Shown: positions 49,598 through 62,656, counted from the first letter of the stretch. The stretch is DNA of 64,000 nucleotides from Lepisosteus oculatus (GCF_040954835.1 NC_090706.1:38759148-38823147); one strand, 5' to 3'. Numbers and translations are program-made. The notes: generated from the letters alone by a model not told the origin.

Positions 49598-49765
49598 CCC
49601 ACTCCCACTCCCACTCCCACTCCCACCCCGTTTCATTCCAGGTCGCGTTTCCGGCCCGAGGAAGACGAGCGGGACTCAAAAGACACAAGAAAAAAAGTCA
49701 ACAACGCGTTTCAGACCCCCCTCTTCCTCTCTCTCTCTCTCGCACGTACACACACACACAAACAC
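49598..49765 (+). repeat. Microsatellite cluster: (CCCACT)n, (CT)n, (AC)n
   Basis: cactcccactcccactccca repeats at about 49,600-49,626. A CT run at about 49,728-49,740 is followed by a cacacacaca run at 49,750-49,760. Low-complexity sequence on the rmnd5b promoter side. Confidence 0.85.
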
Positions 49766-49955
49766 AAACACGCGTTTTGTTTTGTAATCCCGGGTCGACG
49801 GGAGACGAAAACAGACACACAAAAAAATAAACTACCGATAGGAGGAGGACCGACCCCTCAGCCCAGCTCACCGGGGCCTGACAGCGGCCGGATTGGCGCA
49901 CCCAGGCACCCCCGACACCGGGGCAGGCACGAAAGCAGACAGGAAACCTGCTCAC

Positions 49956-50060
49956 CTGCGGCCCAGAGCGCCGGACACCCCGACTTCCCCCGCCGGCTGC
50001 CCCTTTAACAGCACTTCCTGTGTAAACAGACTGCAGACCGGGCACTGGACGCTGCCATTT
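49956..50060 (-). other. rmnd5b: Likely non-coding first exon of rmnd5b
   Basis: On the - strand a strong donor GCCGCAG|GTGAGC occurs at 49,956 in a CpG-rich block with an ETS-like GGAAGTG (about 50,010). The coding exon at 47,696 has a GC-rich 5' flank and no clear promoter. The start site and the acceptor before the ATG are not fixed. Confidence 0.4.
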
Positions 50061-50700
50061 TTAGTCCCAAGCCAGCGGTCGTTTCACAGCCTCCACGTCT
50101 GGGCTCCGCGTCTCACCCGAGGAGTTAAGGTTTTTTCTTCTTCTTTCTTTTCGCTGCTACCGCTGTCCTGAGAAATACCCGTTTTTTTTAAAGATATTTT
50201 CTTTCTTTCTGACGCTTCACAACCTACAACAACACCGCCACCGCCGCCGCCTCCTCCTCCTCCTCTGTACGTCAGGCTGTGGTTCAAGACTCGGCGGCCG
50301 ATACCAACTGCGAGGGACCAACCCCGCATCGGGACAAAAAAAAAAACAAAAGCGGGGAAAAAAAAAAACCCGTGATGGAAAAACCAGCTTATTTCAGTTA
50401 TACACCAGTCGCAGTAATCTCGACGGTGTGCGACTTGTGTCGTTTGGTTAAGAGATCAAACAAAGCCATTTTACCAAGCAGAGAAGCTCCCCCCCGCCTC
50501 TCCAGCTGGGGGGAAAGTGGTTTTGGCCTCAGTTTGACAGAAGACAAGATGAAGGAAATCCGGCGGCGCGACGCTTTGCTAATACTGCACATAAATAAAA
50601 CTGTGCGTTTTACCGGGCTCATAACCGGAACCAGAAGGAGCGATTTCACTTCGGAACCAAGTAGACTTGCTTTTTTAAAATAAGTATTTATTGGATAGAT
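50060..50700. promoter_or_regulatory. Promoter-side CpG/low-complexity region of rmnd5b
   Basis: Contains ccgccaccgccgccgcctcc with a CTC/CCT run (50,235-50,262), A-runs (50,335-50,370) and CpG-containing sequence. It lies just upstream of the inferred rmnd5b start on -. Specific sites are not certain. Confidence 0.35.
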
Positions 50701-51820
50701 GCTTTGCTTGCAAATTGGGCATGTAGTTGTAGGCGGACATGCAGTCAATTGTTAATAAGCTGTAGCTTGTGCGATTCGTTATTCATTTTTAGTCTTTGAC
50801 AAAAAAGGTAGCATCGACGACCGTGTATAGTACACTCTGTTATCGTTTTTTTTTTGTTCAGAGCTCCCTCCCATGGGTGAATGCTGAATTACAACCCTTT
50901 CGTACTGTCCGCGAGAAAATCCCTGAGTAATAACCGTGCAATTTGTAAAAAAACACTTTGAATAATTAAAAAAGCTTCTTTCATGTTGGACAGAAACACA
51001 GATTAAGAGCTACGGCGTCCCGTCCACCCTGACGTCTGTGAAAGCAGCCCCATGTATGATCTCATTTGATAAATGAATAAAAGGCATTTCCATAAATTAC
51101 GATTGTCATACGTAAAGCTTTTGCAAGTTCAGTAAATATTAAAACATAAGGTTATTTCTCACCGGTCTGCTTTAGGATAATCTAAGTATAAAATTTCATC
51201 CGAGGACAGTGATGTGAAAAGGCTTCAACACACAAGGTAAGCAGGGTGAATAATGGCTTCACACCTTCAGGTTTCTGGGTCAATTTTGGTCTTGAGTGTC
51301 TTTGTGGAGTCTGCACGTTCCCCGAGTTCATGTAGGTATTTTGAATAAAACTCTTTCCTGCTCTGGAAGAAGTTCGAATCAGAGATTCTTGATGGGATGT
51401 CAAACAGAGATGGACAAGGAAAGTAATCTGGGTACATCCCATTGCCCGACTTTCTCTGTGGAAAACCGAAAGCAGTTCTGTTCATTTGTCCACTCTGTGC
51501 TTAAAGCCAACTCAAAGGATCACTTCAGATGCCACAGTGAAGCAGGGACCCTGAGCCACAAAGTGCAGAAAATAGCAGCTAATCTGGACTGAGAGTAGTA
51601 GCAGCCTCTTTCCCCAAAGAGACTTTGGCATTGTAACTAACCTTCAGATCACACAGCTGAAATGTGGCCTCTAATGCATGACATTATGAAGTGGACTAGA
51701 GGCCTCTAGCAAATAAACACCTTGATCAGCACTTATCCTTTCTTTTGGCTCTCCGTCATGTGAGGGCCTGCTAGTTCTTCATGGGCAAAGAAACGTGTAC
51801 TCTATGCCCATATCATGCAA
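50700..51820. other. Intergenic spacer
   Basis: AT-rich. A short open frame on each strand near 51.2-51.6 kb has no recognisable domain. Nothing else is supported. Confidence 0.4.
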
Positions 51821-51824
51821 GTAT

Positions 51825-52200
51825 AATAATAAACTTTATTTTATATAGCACCTTTAAAAGGGGATTCTCAAAGTGCTTTACAGTTAGAAAAAAGTAAAAA
51901 GCACACAATGAGAGGAGACAGCAGAGTGGCACAATGACAAAAAGGCTTTGGAATACAATAGCAAAGCAAAGAGGCAGAGAGAAGCAGTTGAATAAAAGCC
52001 CTCCTAAAGAAGAAGGTTTTGAGTCAGGATTTGAAAGTGGTCTGGGAAGGTGACTCTTTGATATCCTTATAGATTGAATTCCCGAGCTCTGGGGTGCAGC
52101 AGGAGAAGCCAGGTTGCCCGTAGTATGTAGATGGGCTTGGGGGTCAGAATTGGATGAATGAAGATCGTGATATGGGGAGTAGGATGCTAGTACTGAGGTA
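51825..52200 (+). repeat. Dispersed non-autonomous repeat (family E)
   Basis: Starts aataataaactttattttat, then tatagcacctttaaaagggg and tcaaagtgctttacagtt. Later it has gttttgagtcaggatttgaa, gaattcccgagctctggggt and cagcaggagaagccaggttg. This ordered set is a common fish interspersed repeat with an L2-like end. Only one copy was seen in this window. Confidence 0.55.
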
Positions 52201-55200
52201 TATATATTTACTGTCAACTATATACGGTTTAAATCCCGCTCCGTGGAAAAGTCTTGGACACCTTAGATTTGATTAAGGGTTACAATATATAAGCGTTATG
52301 TACACCAAAAGTTAACTCAATGACTCCACTATTGTTTTCTACTATTGTAACAGCTTTTAAGTAATTATAAGTTTTTTTAAATGTTTTATTTCGCATTGTT
52401 TGGAATAAAAAAAAAACCTGATCATAACAACTCAAGGTAAATTTCACATGGACTGCCAATGTCATTATTTTAGTCATCGCTCAGGCCCAGTGGACTTATT
52501 GTCAAATGTTCCTCATCATTTGCATAATTGTTTCATTCTACTCCTCCACAAAGCTGAAAGTTTTCTTTTTGTACAACAAAATGCAGACTGCTACAATGTC
52601 AAGATAAAAATTGCCATAGAGTTGTTTCTGAATATAGGAGGAAAAACGTCAAATGAAACAAGCAGAACAATGCAAGATGTCCAAGATTTTCCGAGAACAG
52701 TGTTTATTTTTACCTCACTATCCAAACAAATGATCCAAAAATAATGGGCTTATCCATTTCTAAAACCATCAAGTAGCATGCACATGCAAGCTGGAAGCAA
52801 GCGATCCAAGCTATTTTTACAGCTGAAACTCAAGTTAAATTATCAACAATAATGGAAATTTAGAGGTAGTGAGAAACAACAGAAACTCGTGTGACACAGA
52901 TGTAATTACCAAAGTCTACCACAAGAGGGAGATGTAGTCTTGGTCTCTAAGACCCACTTCACCATCACCTGGGTGATGTGGGTCAGCCATTCAACACCAG
53001 CAGCCCCGCTGCTCAGCAGCAGAGCAGGGGGAGGAGTGAGAAACTGCTTCACCAGCTGGACAAAGACGGAACTACAATAACGCCGGACCACACGAGCCCA
53101 GAGTGGAATTTAGACAGGATGCTACCATTAACACCCTTACAATGGCATGCCATCTTCATTGACCAAGAAGTCAAGATATCATTTTAACTTCTGTTGGAAA
53201 TGATGGCAACGCTTACGGCACAGTGCCCCCCGGTAAACATACTGGGGCGCTGTTTCGCAAAGTGTGGGTTAGAGGTCAGAGTGCCACCGATTAGTCCTCC
53301 AACACAATTTATAATAGCAACGGCCTAGTTTCCGTTGGAGGTCTCCAGAACTGATGAGCCTGCTTCTCTCTGCCCTGACTGACAGTGAGAGTCTAACCCA
53401 AGGACCGACGGAAGTCTTAGGAGAATCTGGCTTCACACAGATGATACCAGTGCCCTAACAACCCCATGCATTTAGATCATACATTCTCTTCCTGGAGTGG
53501 AGTGTCTTTAGGCTGGCCACTGGTAGCCTAACCGATACTTTAACCTCCAGATCCAGCTACTCTGTTACAGGAAGGGTCTGGCTGGATCACGGAGATGTCA
53601 GTTAAAAATACAGGCACGCAGCTGTCCCTAGGGATCTGCACGTCCCCACAGCCCTGTTTCAGCCAGAACAGGAGCAAGCAGCTGAAGAGCACTCCTGAGG
53701 ATCAATCAGTGACAAGCCGCGATGCAGTAAGGGGACATCAGGGGAAAAGGGCACTGAGTTTAGACAGAAGGCAAGTCCTTTAAAAACGTTTTCTGTTTTT
53801 CTTCAGGCTGGCTTGGGAATGCGATTCAAGCTCCCACTCCAGGGAGAAATTCAAACACAGCACAACTCTGAAGTTTGGACGTGACACAAGGATGTCCAAC
53901 AGCAAGCAGCTACTCTGTGATCTCAATCAAGTGTCAGGTCCTCATGTTTCCACAGCGCGTGACCTTCATTGCAGAAGACGGCAAACCTTTAACCTGTCTT
54001 GGTTCCGACAGTTCGTACCTCATATCTTGTGTAACAAAGAAAGATGAACCTGTTGGGGAGAGAGTCTGTGGTTTATGCTTCTTTTTGCCAGTGTAACGCT
54101 ATCTGGGGTCAGCAGGGCTCTTGTTCACTCATTAACGTGTGACTTCTCCCTGTATAAACACATTCTTGCAGATACACTGTTTGCATTAAATAGACTGTAT
54201 GCCAGCTAAATATGTACTGTATAGCAAAACTAGAGGCAGGCTATCTTAGGTTATCTGAGCCACTTTATTTTGACTGCAGAAAGAGGAACCTCCCTCCCTT
54301 CTCCTTTGTCATTTATTGCCCATGTTTCCGTGGAAACACCTGTTCCTTGGACAAACAGAGGCCTGCATGTGTGTTTTCTTTAAGCTCAACTCAGCTGACC
54401 TCCAACCCCCATGTTGGGGAAAAATGTGAAAACATGCAAAAAAAAATAGCGGGACTGCAACAAAGGAAGCTGAGATAGCGATGCTAGAACCACCCCCACA
54501 CACACACACAAACACAGGCAGGGAGGAACTACCAGTATTTTTACAGTAAACGTACTTTTATGCACAGTTAACCCTTGAGAAAAACCAAAGCCCTTTAACC
54601 TGTTTTTTTCACATTGTGCACTGCAAAAAAAAACAAAAAAACGCAACAACCTTCCTTGCTAGTTCCTTCCTGTTTTCATGAAAAAATGTATATCCCATTT
54701 GTGGAACTGCACCAGAACGTCTATTTTTTGCTTGGACATTACGCTAATGATTATAACCCAATGACTTCACACAGGTGGGGCAGGGAAGCAGAACCTTATT
54801 TCAGGTCGGAAATGAAGTGACCTGCAGCTCCTCTTTCCTCTGTCCTGTCTGGGGGACAAGAGGGAGTTCAGGGTTTTAAGATGGCAGGGTTCGGGTGATC
54901 AGTAATTAAGGGTTATGTGCCGTGTCGGAGTCCGAACGTTTCTATCAGCCTTTAAGCAATACTAGGTATGAATGCTGATGGCCCACGTATGAAACAAGGC
55001 TATTCTGGCTTCCCAAGAGCAGTGAATAATATTGCCTTAACTGTACTTGTCACACATTTCTCCTCTACGCTTTGTCCTGCTCTGTCCTGGTGGAAGTCAA
55101 AGAGGACCAGTAGATTAGCCTGCTTTTAGATACCCTGCTCATCTATCTATAGTCTCCCACGGCATCAGCACCACTTCCAAGTCCTCAGGTCAATTCCATT

Positions 55201-58110
55201 TGGCCAGCTGATCACAGGCAGGTGCTCTGAGCTCTTCAGCAGTTGGGTAGAGCTTACAGGCACAAAACCAAAATGGCACCCTGCCCACCCTCCAATAGAC
55301 CAGCAGCATATACCAAAATACAGTACTAACCCGTTCCTCTGGAGTCTCCCCCATCTCTCCCTCAGAAGGCTGGAGAAGGACCTTCGCGGTCTGCCTACGC
55401 GATTTGTCATCCTGACATGCAGCGATGATGACGCAGGAATTAATACTGAGGAAAAGGAAAAGTCCAGGAAAAGTCTGGGGGTTTAAGTCACCCTGAGCTA
55501 AAAAAATAAAAGGAGGAGGAAGCAGGAATAACTTCAACCTGTGCAGAGGAAGTGATACACATGGTACAGTACTCCCATGCCTGCAGTGTGCACATATGCA
55601 TTATATTTATTTAGAGGGAGACTTTGTATGAATGGCTGTACGGTAATTCTCTACGTACTGTAAAATGGTCATTTTCCATCGCTAAATACACCTACAAAAA
55701 ACACAACTTAGAATTAAATATATTTGGCTTATTTTTCACAGGGTCAATCTGCTCACACCAGGAATAGTGGAAAACAAAAAAAAGAAAAAAAATCAGAGTC
55801 TGAATATTCCTCTTTGTAGAGACTAGTGCACCCTATTATAAAAAAAACTAAACACATTTGCAATCACAATGGCCGTAAATTCCACCTTTCTTAAACAATG
55901 TTAACAAATCCCTTTGACTTCATTGCAAATAAATAATATGAACAGGTTGAAGTGTAGGATTTTATATGAAAGGGCACCAGGTGTTTCGGATTTTCGTCTA
56001 CACCTTCCTCTGACCACGGGCAAAATGAAACGACGTACCTAGTTTTGATGAAAATGTCCTTTATTTTCTAACAGCATGGTACACAATGTTTATATACTTG
56101 GCACTTTGTTTAATTAATACCCATCGTTTAAAATAAACGTGTCTCTATTGCAAGACGAAGCATTAAAATTGTTATGACAGTTGAAGGGTAGCTTTTTAGT
56201 CATCTGGATACAATACTGCCAAACACTGCTTGAGGCTCTGAGGGTATGTGGTTTGCGAGGGGAAGAATGTGTTACCTCATCCAGGTACGATACCCTGCCT
56301 CTAATTATCTGCTCTTCCCGATTCTTTTGTGGAACCTGGAATGCCTGTCTCCGGAGGTAAATGTTTGTCAGCCTCAGTTCCATGGGAACCTAATGACTGA
56401 AACCAGATTTCTGATCATCGCCGTGATAAACATTGGAATTCCTTTTCCAGGAATTAACAAAACTACTGTGTAGTCCTGGGGTTTCGTAAAAGGGGCACAT
56501 TTTAAAACCGCATCGGCCGGTATGGAGATGTGCACGCCCGTCAGGGTGACAAACAAAACACCACCAGGAGAGATGGATTCTTAAAAGTCTTCTCCTGAAG
56601 CTTGTGGCCACTTAGATATACATATATTTTTTAAAGTTATGCAGCAGATTATCAGTTGACAAGTACTTTACTTTGCAGGGGAAGTTTATTGAATGAAGCA
56701 CTGAGTGGATTTTTATGCCTGGATAGCCATCTGGTTTCTACTTTCCAGTTGATGGGTAAAATATTTATCTTATGAAGTCATAGCCATTTTAATTTCATAG
56801 TAATTTAGTACATCTAGTTTTGGTAGGTATATTCTATTCCTAAATGGGGTCTCAGAGGGCACGTGTGGAATAATTCTTCTGGATTTCATTAAGGGTTTTT
56901 GCTCACAAGTCACAGCATGTTTTTATTTTCTTTTTATTAGTAGAAGATTTAGGACTCCCCGACACTGTCTTGCTCTTACACTAAGCTGTCCCACGGTTGT
57001 TTAACACAGAAGGCCAAAATAATTAACGTGACTGCTCCCGCAGAGCACAGTACAGTACCTTCACTGTACTCATTGTGTTGAAGGGTTATTAGACTGGGAG
57101 AAGTTTAATAACTCAAGAGCAGAAGCAGCGTGTCTACAGGAGGGACTCGTGCCTGCAGCCTGACTGTTACCAGTCCACAGGCTTGCTCACTAGTCTACAC
57201 TGTCCCCTGCTTACTTCACCTTCGCTTTCCAGGAGCAAGAGGGCCAATGCCATTATCAATCTCAGATTCGCACCAATTTGTAGATGGCTTTACTATACTC
57301 GGATCGGATATGGGCTCATATGCACTTCGGCCAGTGACAGAATTTGAAAGCCAAGACAAGCTGGCTCGTCCCGGAAAAAAGAAAAGGCATTTTTAAGGAA
57401 CTGTGCAGGGGGACATCACACTCTTTCCCCGGACACCCACTCTGCGACTGCATCTTCAGTCACAGGCTCTTTAAGCGTTTCAAGCTGCAAGAAACATTAA
57501 TGATGGCATCAGATATCCATACAATGGGTTTACAGTCTTCCGTCAATCTCCAGTTTCTCCCAACAGAAAGACTGTTAGCCAATCAACACATTTGATCTGT
57601 TCATTCAATTCATGACATACAGATGTTTTATTAGTTTATACACGTGGCTGTCAAATACCAACGTTTATTCATGTCCTTCATACACACCTTCAGAGATTAA
57701 ATCAGAACTGTTAAACTGCAAGTTATGAAGCTGAATCACAATTATTCGTTGATGACAAAACCAGCTATAACTGAGATATGTCTGGAGATCTTCTGTTTAA
57801 TGCAAACAAATATAGAATTAATTATTCTTTTATGTTAAACACATTATATCTTAAAATGACCACTTATATGTTTAAATCAAATCGGGAGAGAGAGATTCAT
57901 CTTTACAGTTCTGACACATTGTGCAGGACAGAGATGATTACTAAATGGAACAGTCCTGGTTTCTGAAGAGCTTTATTCTCCTGGAATCTTAAACCGTTTC
58001 TGTTGTGTTATTAGCCTTGAAAGAGGCAGAAAGACACAGTGGTGAGAACTCAGAGGACCAGGACAGTTAATAGGTGTTAACAAAATTGCAATGCACTTAC
58101 TAATTTGGCT
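52200..58110. other. Gene-poor intergenic region
   Basis: About 5.9 kb of AT-rich sequence between rmnd5b and n4bp3. A short cacacacacaca run at 54.49 kb and several A/T runs are the only clear features. Short open frames (for example 56,246-56,473 and 55,190-55,537) show no domain. Conserved non-coding elements are possible but cannot be judged from one sequence. Confidence 0.4.
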
Positions 58111-58114
58111 GACT

Positions 58115-58285
58115 CCTTTACACAAAGCAACTTGTATTTGGACCCATTTAGACTGCTGGGAATTCTACTGGAGCAGGTTCAGTGAAGCACCTTGCTTAAG
58201 AATATAACAGCAGTGTTTTAGCCGGGATTTGAACCCACAAACGTCCAGTTACAAGTCCAGAACACTGCTCCACATTTTACAGAAA
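58115..58285 (-). mobile_element. SINE (family A), reverse orientation
   Basis: On - it reads GTGGGTTCAAATCCCGGC (box B), ACACTGCTGTTATATTC, AGCAAGGTGCTTCACTGAAC, then a tail AAGTTGCTTTGTGTAAAGG. It is a tRNA-derived head with the common AAGTTGCTTTG-type fish SINE tail. Confidence 0.75.
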
Positions 58286-59221
58286 CTCTTCTGTTTGAAA
58301 GTCTGGTGTTTTAGCACACCACTTTGTGAGTATCTAAATGTCAAAAAGGGATGCATAAGCTGAAAAGGAACAGCAGTGGGATTAATGGTGCATTTGCAGT
58401 TAAAAAGATGCTATTAAACCCATTTGCTCTTAGACACTAATGCACTTGTATGAAGGACTCTAGTAATGGTCCATATTTGACTGTTTTTAAGGGGTGAAAA
58501 GAGTTTTGTTAATTTGATGTTTTTGTTTATCCATTTGTTCTTACAGGGGAAAAGAACACTGTAAGACAAACTATCCTGTCATTAGTACACACCAGTCAGG
58601 AGCCCTTCTTATATTCCATGAGCTTCTGAGCTCAGCCCTAAAATACAGTGCAGGTGTTGCGGTGTACCAGTTTCCTTTAACTTCCTACATTCAAAGGAGT
58701 GCACAGCTTTGCACTTGAGATACTGGATCATATCGCAGTATGGCGAGAGTTTCTGACTGCATTACCATACATTGTACAGAACAGAGATCCTCCACCTCAG
58801 TGCATACCTTGTGTCACTAACATCTAGGACAGGGACAGTAACCCCAGTGGCCAGAAAATCACCTGTTTCTGGTGATAACTGAATCACTCCGACATGAGTC
58901 ACATGACATGAGTCACTCTGCACCTCCCTAGGGAACACAGAGAGTGCGGTCAGCTTTCAAGAAGTGACCATCTACTACCACGTGGGCTTGACTTTGGGAC
59001 CGAGAATTGCACCGGTGAATTCAGCGGAACGTAAGGTGTCCCATGCCCTAAATCTGGATTTAAAGTGAGACAGCCCGGGAAACTAAGAATCACCTTAAAA
59101 TCCAACTGCATGTGAAACACGCAGACCTGTTTTGGCGATCTAGCGAGAATCCCCCTGTCCCTCCAAACACCAGAAACTGTGTGGAATATTTTACTTCTGG
59201 GGGAACTCCAGTCATCAATGC

Positions 59222-60144
59222 TTTATTAATTCAGAGGCAGTGCTGAGACACTTGTCGATATCTTGGGGAAGACAGAGTTCATTCAAAATTCCCAAGTCTA
59301 ATTCTCCCTTTTTTAATTACATAGAACAGCCCAGCATTTTTCCTAAAGGCTGTGGCAGTCAGATGTATTGTACCAATAACGGAAAAAAGAGAATCCCTTT
59401 TTCTATTGCTCCATGATACCACCCCCTGATCTATACCAGCTTTGCAAAAAAACATGCGGCGTCAGTAGCTCTCACACTTTCTCAAGAGCCAAACTCCTCC
59501 AGCTCCGAGTCATCCACAAACAATTACATTCACCAAATGTACTTAAAGCCATTTCTTTAAACAGTTAGTCACGAAGGACGGGCAGCAAAGAGTCTTGGAT
59601 CTCTTTTCGGAGATCTTTAGTTGCGTACTTCATTTGTGCATTTTCAGGAGGAAAACGCTGCCCATGCCTTTTTTGGCGTTTGTCCTTTGGGAAGCCTGAA
59701 CAGCTCTCACCCCTCTGGAGAAGGCCAGCTGTTGCGGCCTGCATGGTGTGGGCCTGCTTGGCCGATTCCGGGCGGTGTGTGAACTGGTGTCCGATGCACC
59801 GCGAGGGGAGTGTCCGGGAGAGTCATGCAAATCCCGTCGCGCTCATCTCGGAAGCGACACGCTGGACGGAGCGCCGTCACAACGTCAGGGCTGGTCTGCC
59901 GTGCCTCTGCGTAGCACCTCTGCCCTGGCACACCCTCAGCCGTGGCAGGGTCTGGTTTCGAACCGGTGCCAACCTTCAGCGGGCGTCGTTTCCGAGCCAG
60001 GAGCACTTGTGCATGTGGACAATCCCCAGACCCTCCACCCCAGAACACCCAAAAGCAGCAGGAGGGCATGACACCCCAGGGAGGAGAGGGGGCCGTAAGT
60101 GACGACAGGGGAGCGGGTTTCGCCTGTGCTGGCAGTGGTGGGCG
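59222..60144 (-). other. n4bp3: n4bp3 3'UTR, inferred
   Basis: Sequence after the n4bp3 stop on -, GC-rich near the stop. An AATAAA on - (tttatt, 59,222-59,227) is a candidate poly(A) signal. Open frames on + here are antisense and show no domain. Confidence 0.4.
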
Positions 60145-60759
60145 TTATATCTCCGAAGACTCAATCCTCTCGATCCAGGGCAGGCCTGGGAGCGGCCTGT
60201 CGGCCCCTGGCGCCGCGCCGCCTCCGCTGCCGCCTCTCAGCTCTCGGAGCTCCCTCTCCAGAGCCTGGTTCTTGTGGTACATTTCCAGGTAGCTGGCCTG
60301 CAGCTCCTTCTGGTAGCAGATCACCTTCTCCTTCTCAGCCTGCCAGGTCTGGCGCTCGGCCTCGAACGTGGAGGCCTGGGCCTCGTTCTGCCTCCTCTCC
60401 AGCAGCAGTTCCGCCCGCAGCCTCTCCTCGGTGGTGCCTTGCCCGCCCCTGCCCGGCCTCTCCTCGCCTGCCTCCCTCTCCTCCTCTTCCTCCTCTAGTG
60501 GGCAGAAGCGAGCCTTCCTCGCCTCCTCCTCCTCCTCCTGCTGCTGCTGCTGCTGCTTCTCCTCCCGGTCCCCCCGGCGCGCCCCCCGCAGAGTCTGCCG
60601 CAGCGCCTCCATCTGGCCGTCCCTGGCGCGCAGCTCCGCCCGGGCCTCGCGCAGCTGCGTCTTCAGCTGGAAGATCTCGCCCAGCTTGTGGGTCACCTCG
60701 GCCTGGGCGTCGCGGAGCTGCTGCTTCAGCAGGGAGATCTCCCCAGACTTCTGGCACAC
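60145..60759 (-). CDS. n4bp3: n4bp3 last coding exon
   Basis: Acceptor CGTCCTAG on -. It encodes 204 residues from [15 protein letters not shown] to ERIESSEI, stop TAA. It contains the low-complexity [17 protein letters not shown] and an [18 protein letters not shown] stretch. Confidence 0.9.
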   Translation of the reverse strand: MCQKSGEISLLKQQLRDAQAEVTHKLGEIFQLKTQLREARAELRARDGQMEALRQTLRGARRGDREEKQQQQQQEEEEEARKARFCPLEEEEEEREAGEERPGRGGQGTTEERLRAELLLERRQNEAQASTFEAERQTWQAEKEKVICYQKELQASYLEMYHKNQALERELRELRGGSGGGAAPGADRPLPGLPWIERIESSEI

Positions 60760-62656
60760 CTAGGACGAAAAGCCGATCTAAAAAAAAAAGGACTGACGGC
60801 GGCCGCGTGGATAAAAGCAACAACCTCAAGATCCGGAGTTCCTGAGCGGCTGGAGATGGAAGCAGGCTGAACCCTGTGGATGTTGCAGGCTTTACCATCA
60901 GTCGTCGGCAGACTGTGACCACGGATTGCCACAGTCACAGTCAGCTAATGACAAGTGGCCAGACTTGAAACATCGAAAGATGCCCAATCGGCGGACCACC
61001 CTTTCGGATCACCAGGCATGGTGTGGGATTACATTGACAAGGCTTTGCCTGTAGCAGGAACCATCCCTGGGAATTGCCCAGCTGCTAGAAGCTGGCATGC
61101 CAGCGAGAGACGTGCCACACTCCTGCAAGGCACTGGATCTCTCTGCTCGTCAAATGCCAAAATAATGCAACAGGCCTGTTAGAATGTTACAGGCTGTAGT
61201 GGCTGGTTATTCTAAACTGCGAATAAGAGAAGAATAATTCACAGCCATTAAAACATTTACGAATTAGAAGGCACCACTCCCACTTCCTGGACGAAACATC
61301 CAGCAAGGTTCTCCGACTCGGACAATGCGGACCAGAGCAGAGGAGACAGAGCTGCCGTCTCTCCGATTGGACATGCTTGAGTTCAGACTCCCCGAGAGAG
61401 ACGGAGAGACAAAACACAAAAAAATGAAAATAAAAGGCCCAGCCGCTATGTTATCAACAAATAAACGAAATATTGGGAGCTCCTGAGTGGCTTGAGAAAA
61501 GACACGCATGTCATGTGCCTTTACCATGCCCAGTGTCCAAAACTTCGTACTGAGAAATATCAAGAAGTTTTATCTTCCGTTCTCAAAAACGAAAGAAGTT
61601 CCTAATTTCACAGCCCCTGAATTAAATTCTCCAAGCCCAATCTGTTTTTTTCTTCTGGCAAAACCAAAAACAATTATTTAAAAAAAATGCTTTTACAGGG
61701 TGATGTTTAAAACCTTTCGTCCCTGTGCAAAATTCACACCACCTACTCATTTAAAGAAATCCAAAGGAAATGGAACAACAAGAGCAAATTATACACTGGA
61801 ACAAAAATTGCTGAAAGTAATCTTGTTCACCAAATATTTTTACTAATGATGCTGGATGAAGCTTTTATCCAAAGCAACTGACATTTGTGCCCAATCTATG
61901 CAGCCGGGCCTTTTACTACAGCTGTTCAGCTGAAGCACCGTCCTCAAAAGCACGACAGGGATTTGAACCCGCAACCTTCCAGCTGCAAGCGCAGAACCCT
62001 GACTGCCGCATCACCCTGCAGTCCACATGCTTTTCTTTTTTTTTAATTTAAGATAGATAAAATGTATACAAAGTAAAATAAATTCCTGCTTTCATCTTTC
62101 ATTTTACAATTGTATTATGCTTTTTATATATATATAATATCAACTATTTACATTATACCAGCATTGATGGGAGGTTACATATAGAAATACGGTCAGCAAA
62201 AACACAACAAGCAACCAAGAATCCACACAAATAATTACTTCATGCTGATTCACAGGTGCAAAATCAGGTCTCAGTCTGCACGTTTTTAAAGACACACTAG
62301 GCCTGAGCTTCCACTGTGGACAAACTGGCCAGCTAGTCCACTTAATCTCTCCAAGTCAGCCATGGAAACTGCTCGGCCCTGCTCCTGCTCACCTCCCACT
62401 TAGTCTCCTCCAGCCTGGGGCTGTCCTGCTCCTGCTGGAGGCCGGAACTCCGGGCTTTCAGGCTCTGGCACTCCTTCTGCAGGGCCTCCAGGTCCTCCTG
62501 CAGCCTGCGCTTCTCCTGCTGCGCCTTGTAGACCTGCAGCTGCAGGGTGCGCTGGGACCGCTGGGACTGCTGGGAAACCTGGCGCATCTTGCTGGAGTAG
62601 AGGCGTTTCAGCTCCTCCATCTCCTTCTCCCACAGCCTCTGCTTGCCCTCGAAGAC
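60145..62656 (-). CDS. n4bp3: NEDD4-binding protein 3, C-terminal part (gene continues past window)
   Basis: A Fez1/LZTS-family coiled-coil protein. In mammals N4BP3 binds the NEDD4 ubiquitin ligase and acts in axon and dendrite branching. Two exons are visible: 62,393-62,656 (88 codons) and 60,145-60,759 (204 codons plus stop); they join in phase as [23 protein letters not shown]. Nearly all of it is predicted coiled coil with heptad leucines ([20 protein letters not shown] and [11 protein letters not shown]), ending [13 protein letters not shown] Gln6-Glu5 run interrupts the coil. The N-terminal exons, where NEDD4-binding motifs would lie, are outside the window. LZTS1-3 are alternatives by domain, but adjacency to rmnd5b in the human order argues for N4BP3. 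Confidence 0.85.
60760..62392 (-). other. n4bp3: n4bp3 intron
   Basis: 1.6 kb between the two visible exons, mostly AT-rich. It contains a SINE at 61.85-62.02 kb and a short tatatata run near 62,129. Confidence 0.65.
61845..62020 (-). mobile_element. SINE (family A), reverse orientation
   Basis: On - it has GCGGGTTCAAATCCCTGTCG (box B), a GAGGACGGTGCTTCAGCTG body segment, and a tail region reading GTCAGTTGCTTTGGATAAAA. Same layout as the copy at 58.1 kb, inserted in the n4bp3 intron. Confidence 0.75.
62393..62656 (-). CDS. n4bp3: n4bp3 internal coding exon
   Basis: The acceptor follows a (CT)n run (CTCTCTCTCTCTGGCCGTGCGGCAG on - in total) at 62,657; donor GTGAGC. Residues start [20 protein letters not shown] and end RLEETKWE, a coiled coil with many Gln. 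Phase 0 at both ends. Confidence 0.88.

Noticed and set aside
49361-50008. 215-codon + strand frame in the rmnd5b promoter region
   Set aside because: It runs through microsatellites (PTPTPT) with no domain; more likely chance in GC-rich sequence.
58190-58260. tRNA gene candidates at the box B motifs (2.18, 9.33, 17.75, 48.94, 58.23 and 61.96 kb)
   Set aside because: Each is followed by a shared SINE body or lacks a full cloverleaf, so they are SINE heads or degenerate relics.
60099-60845. 248-codon open frame on the + strand over the n4bp3 last exon
   Set aside because: Ser/Pro/Ala-rich antisense of the coiled-coil exon; no domain, and it runs through a splice acceptor of the real gene.
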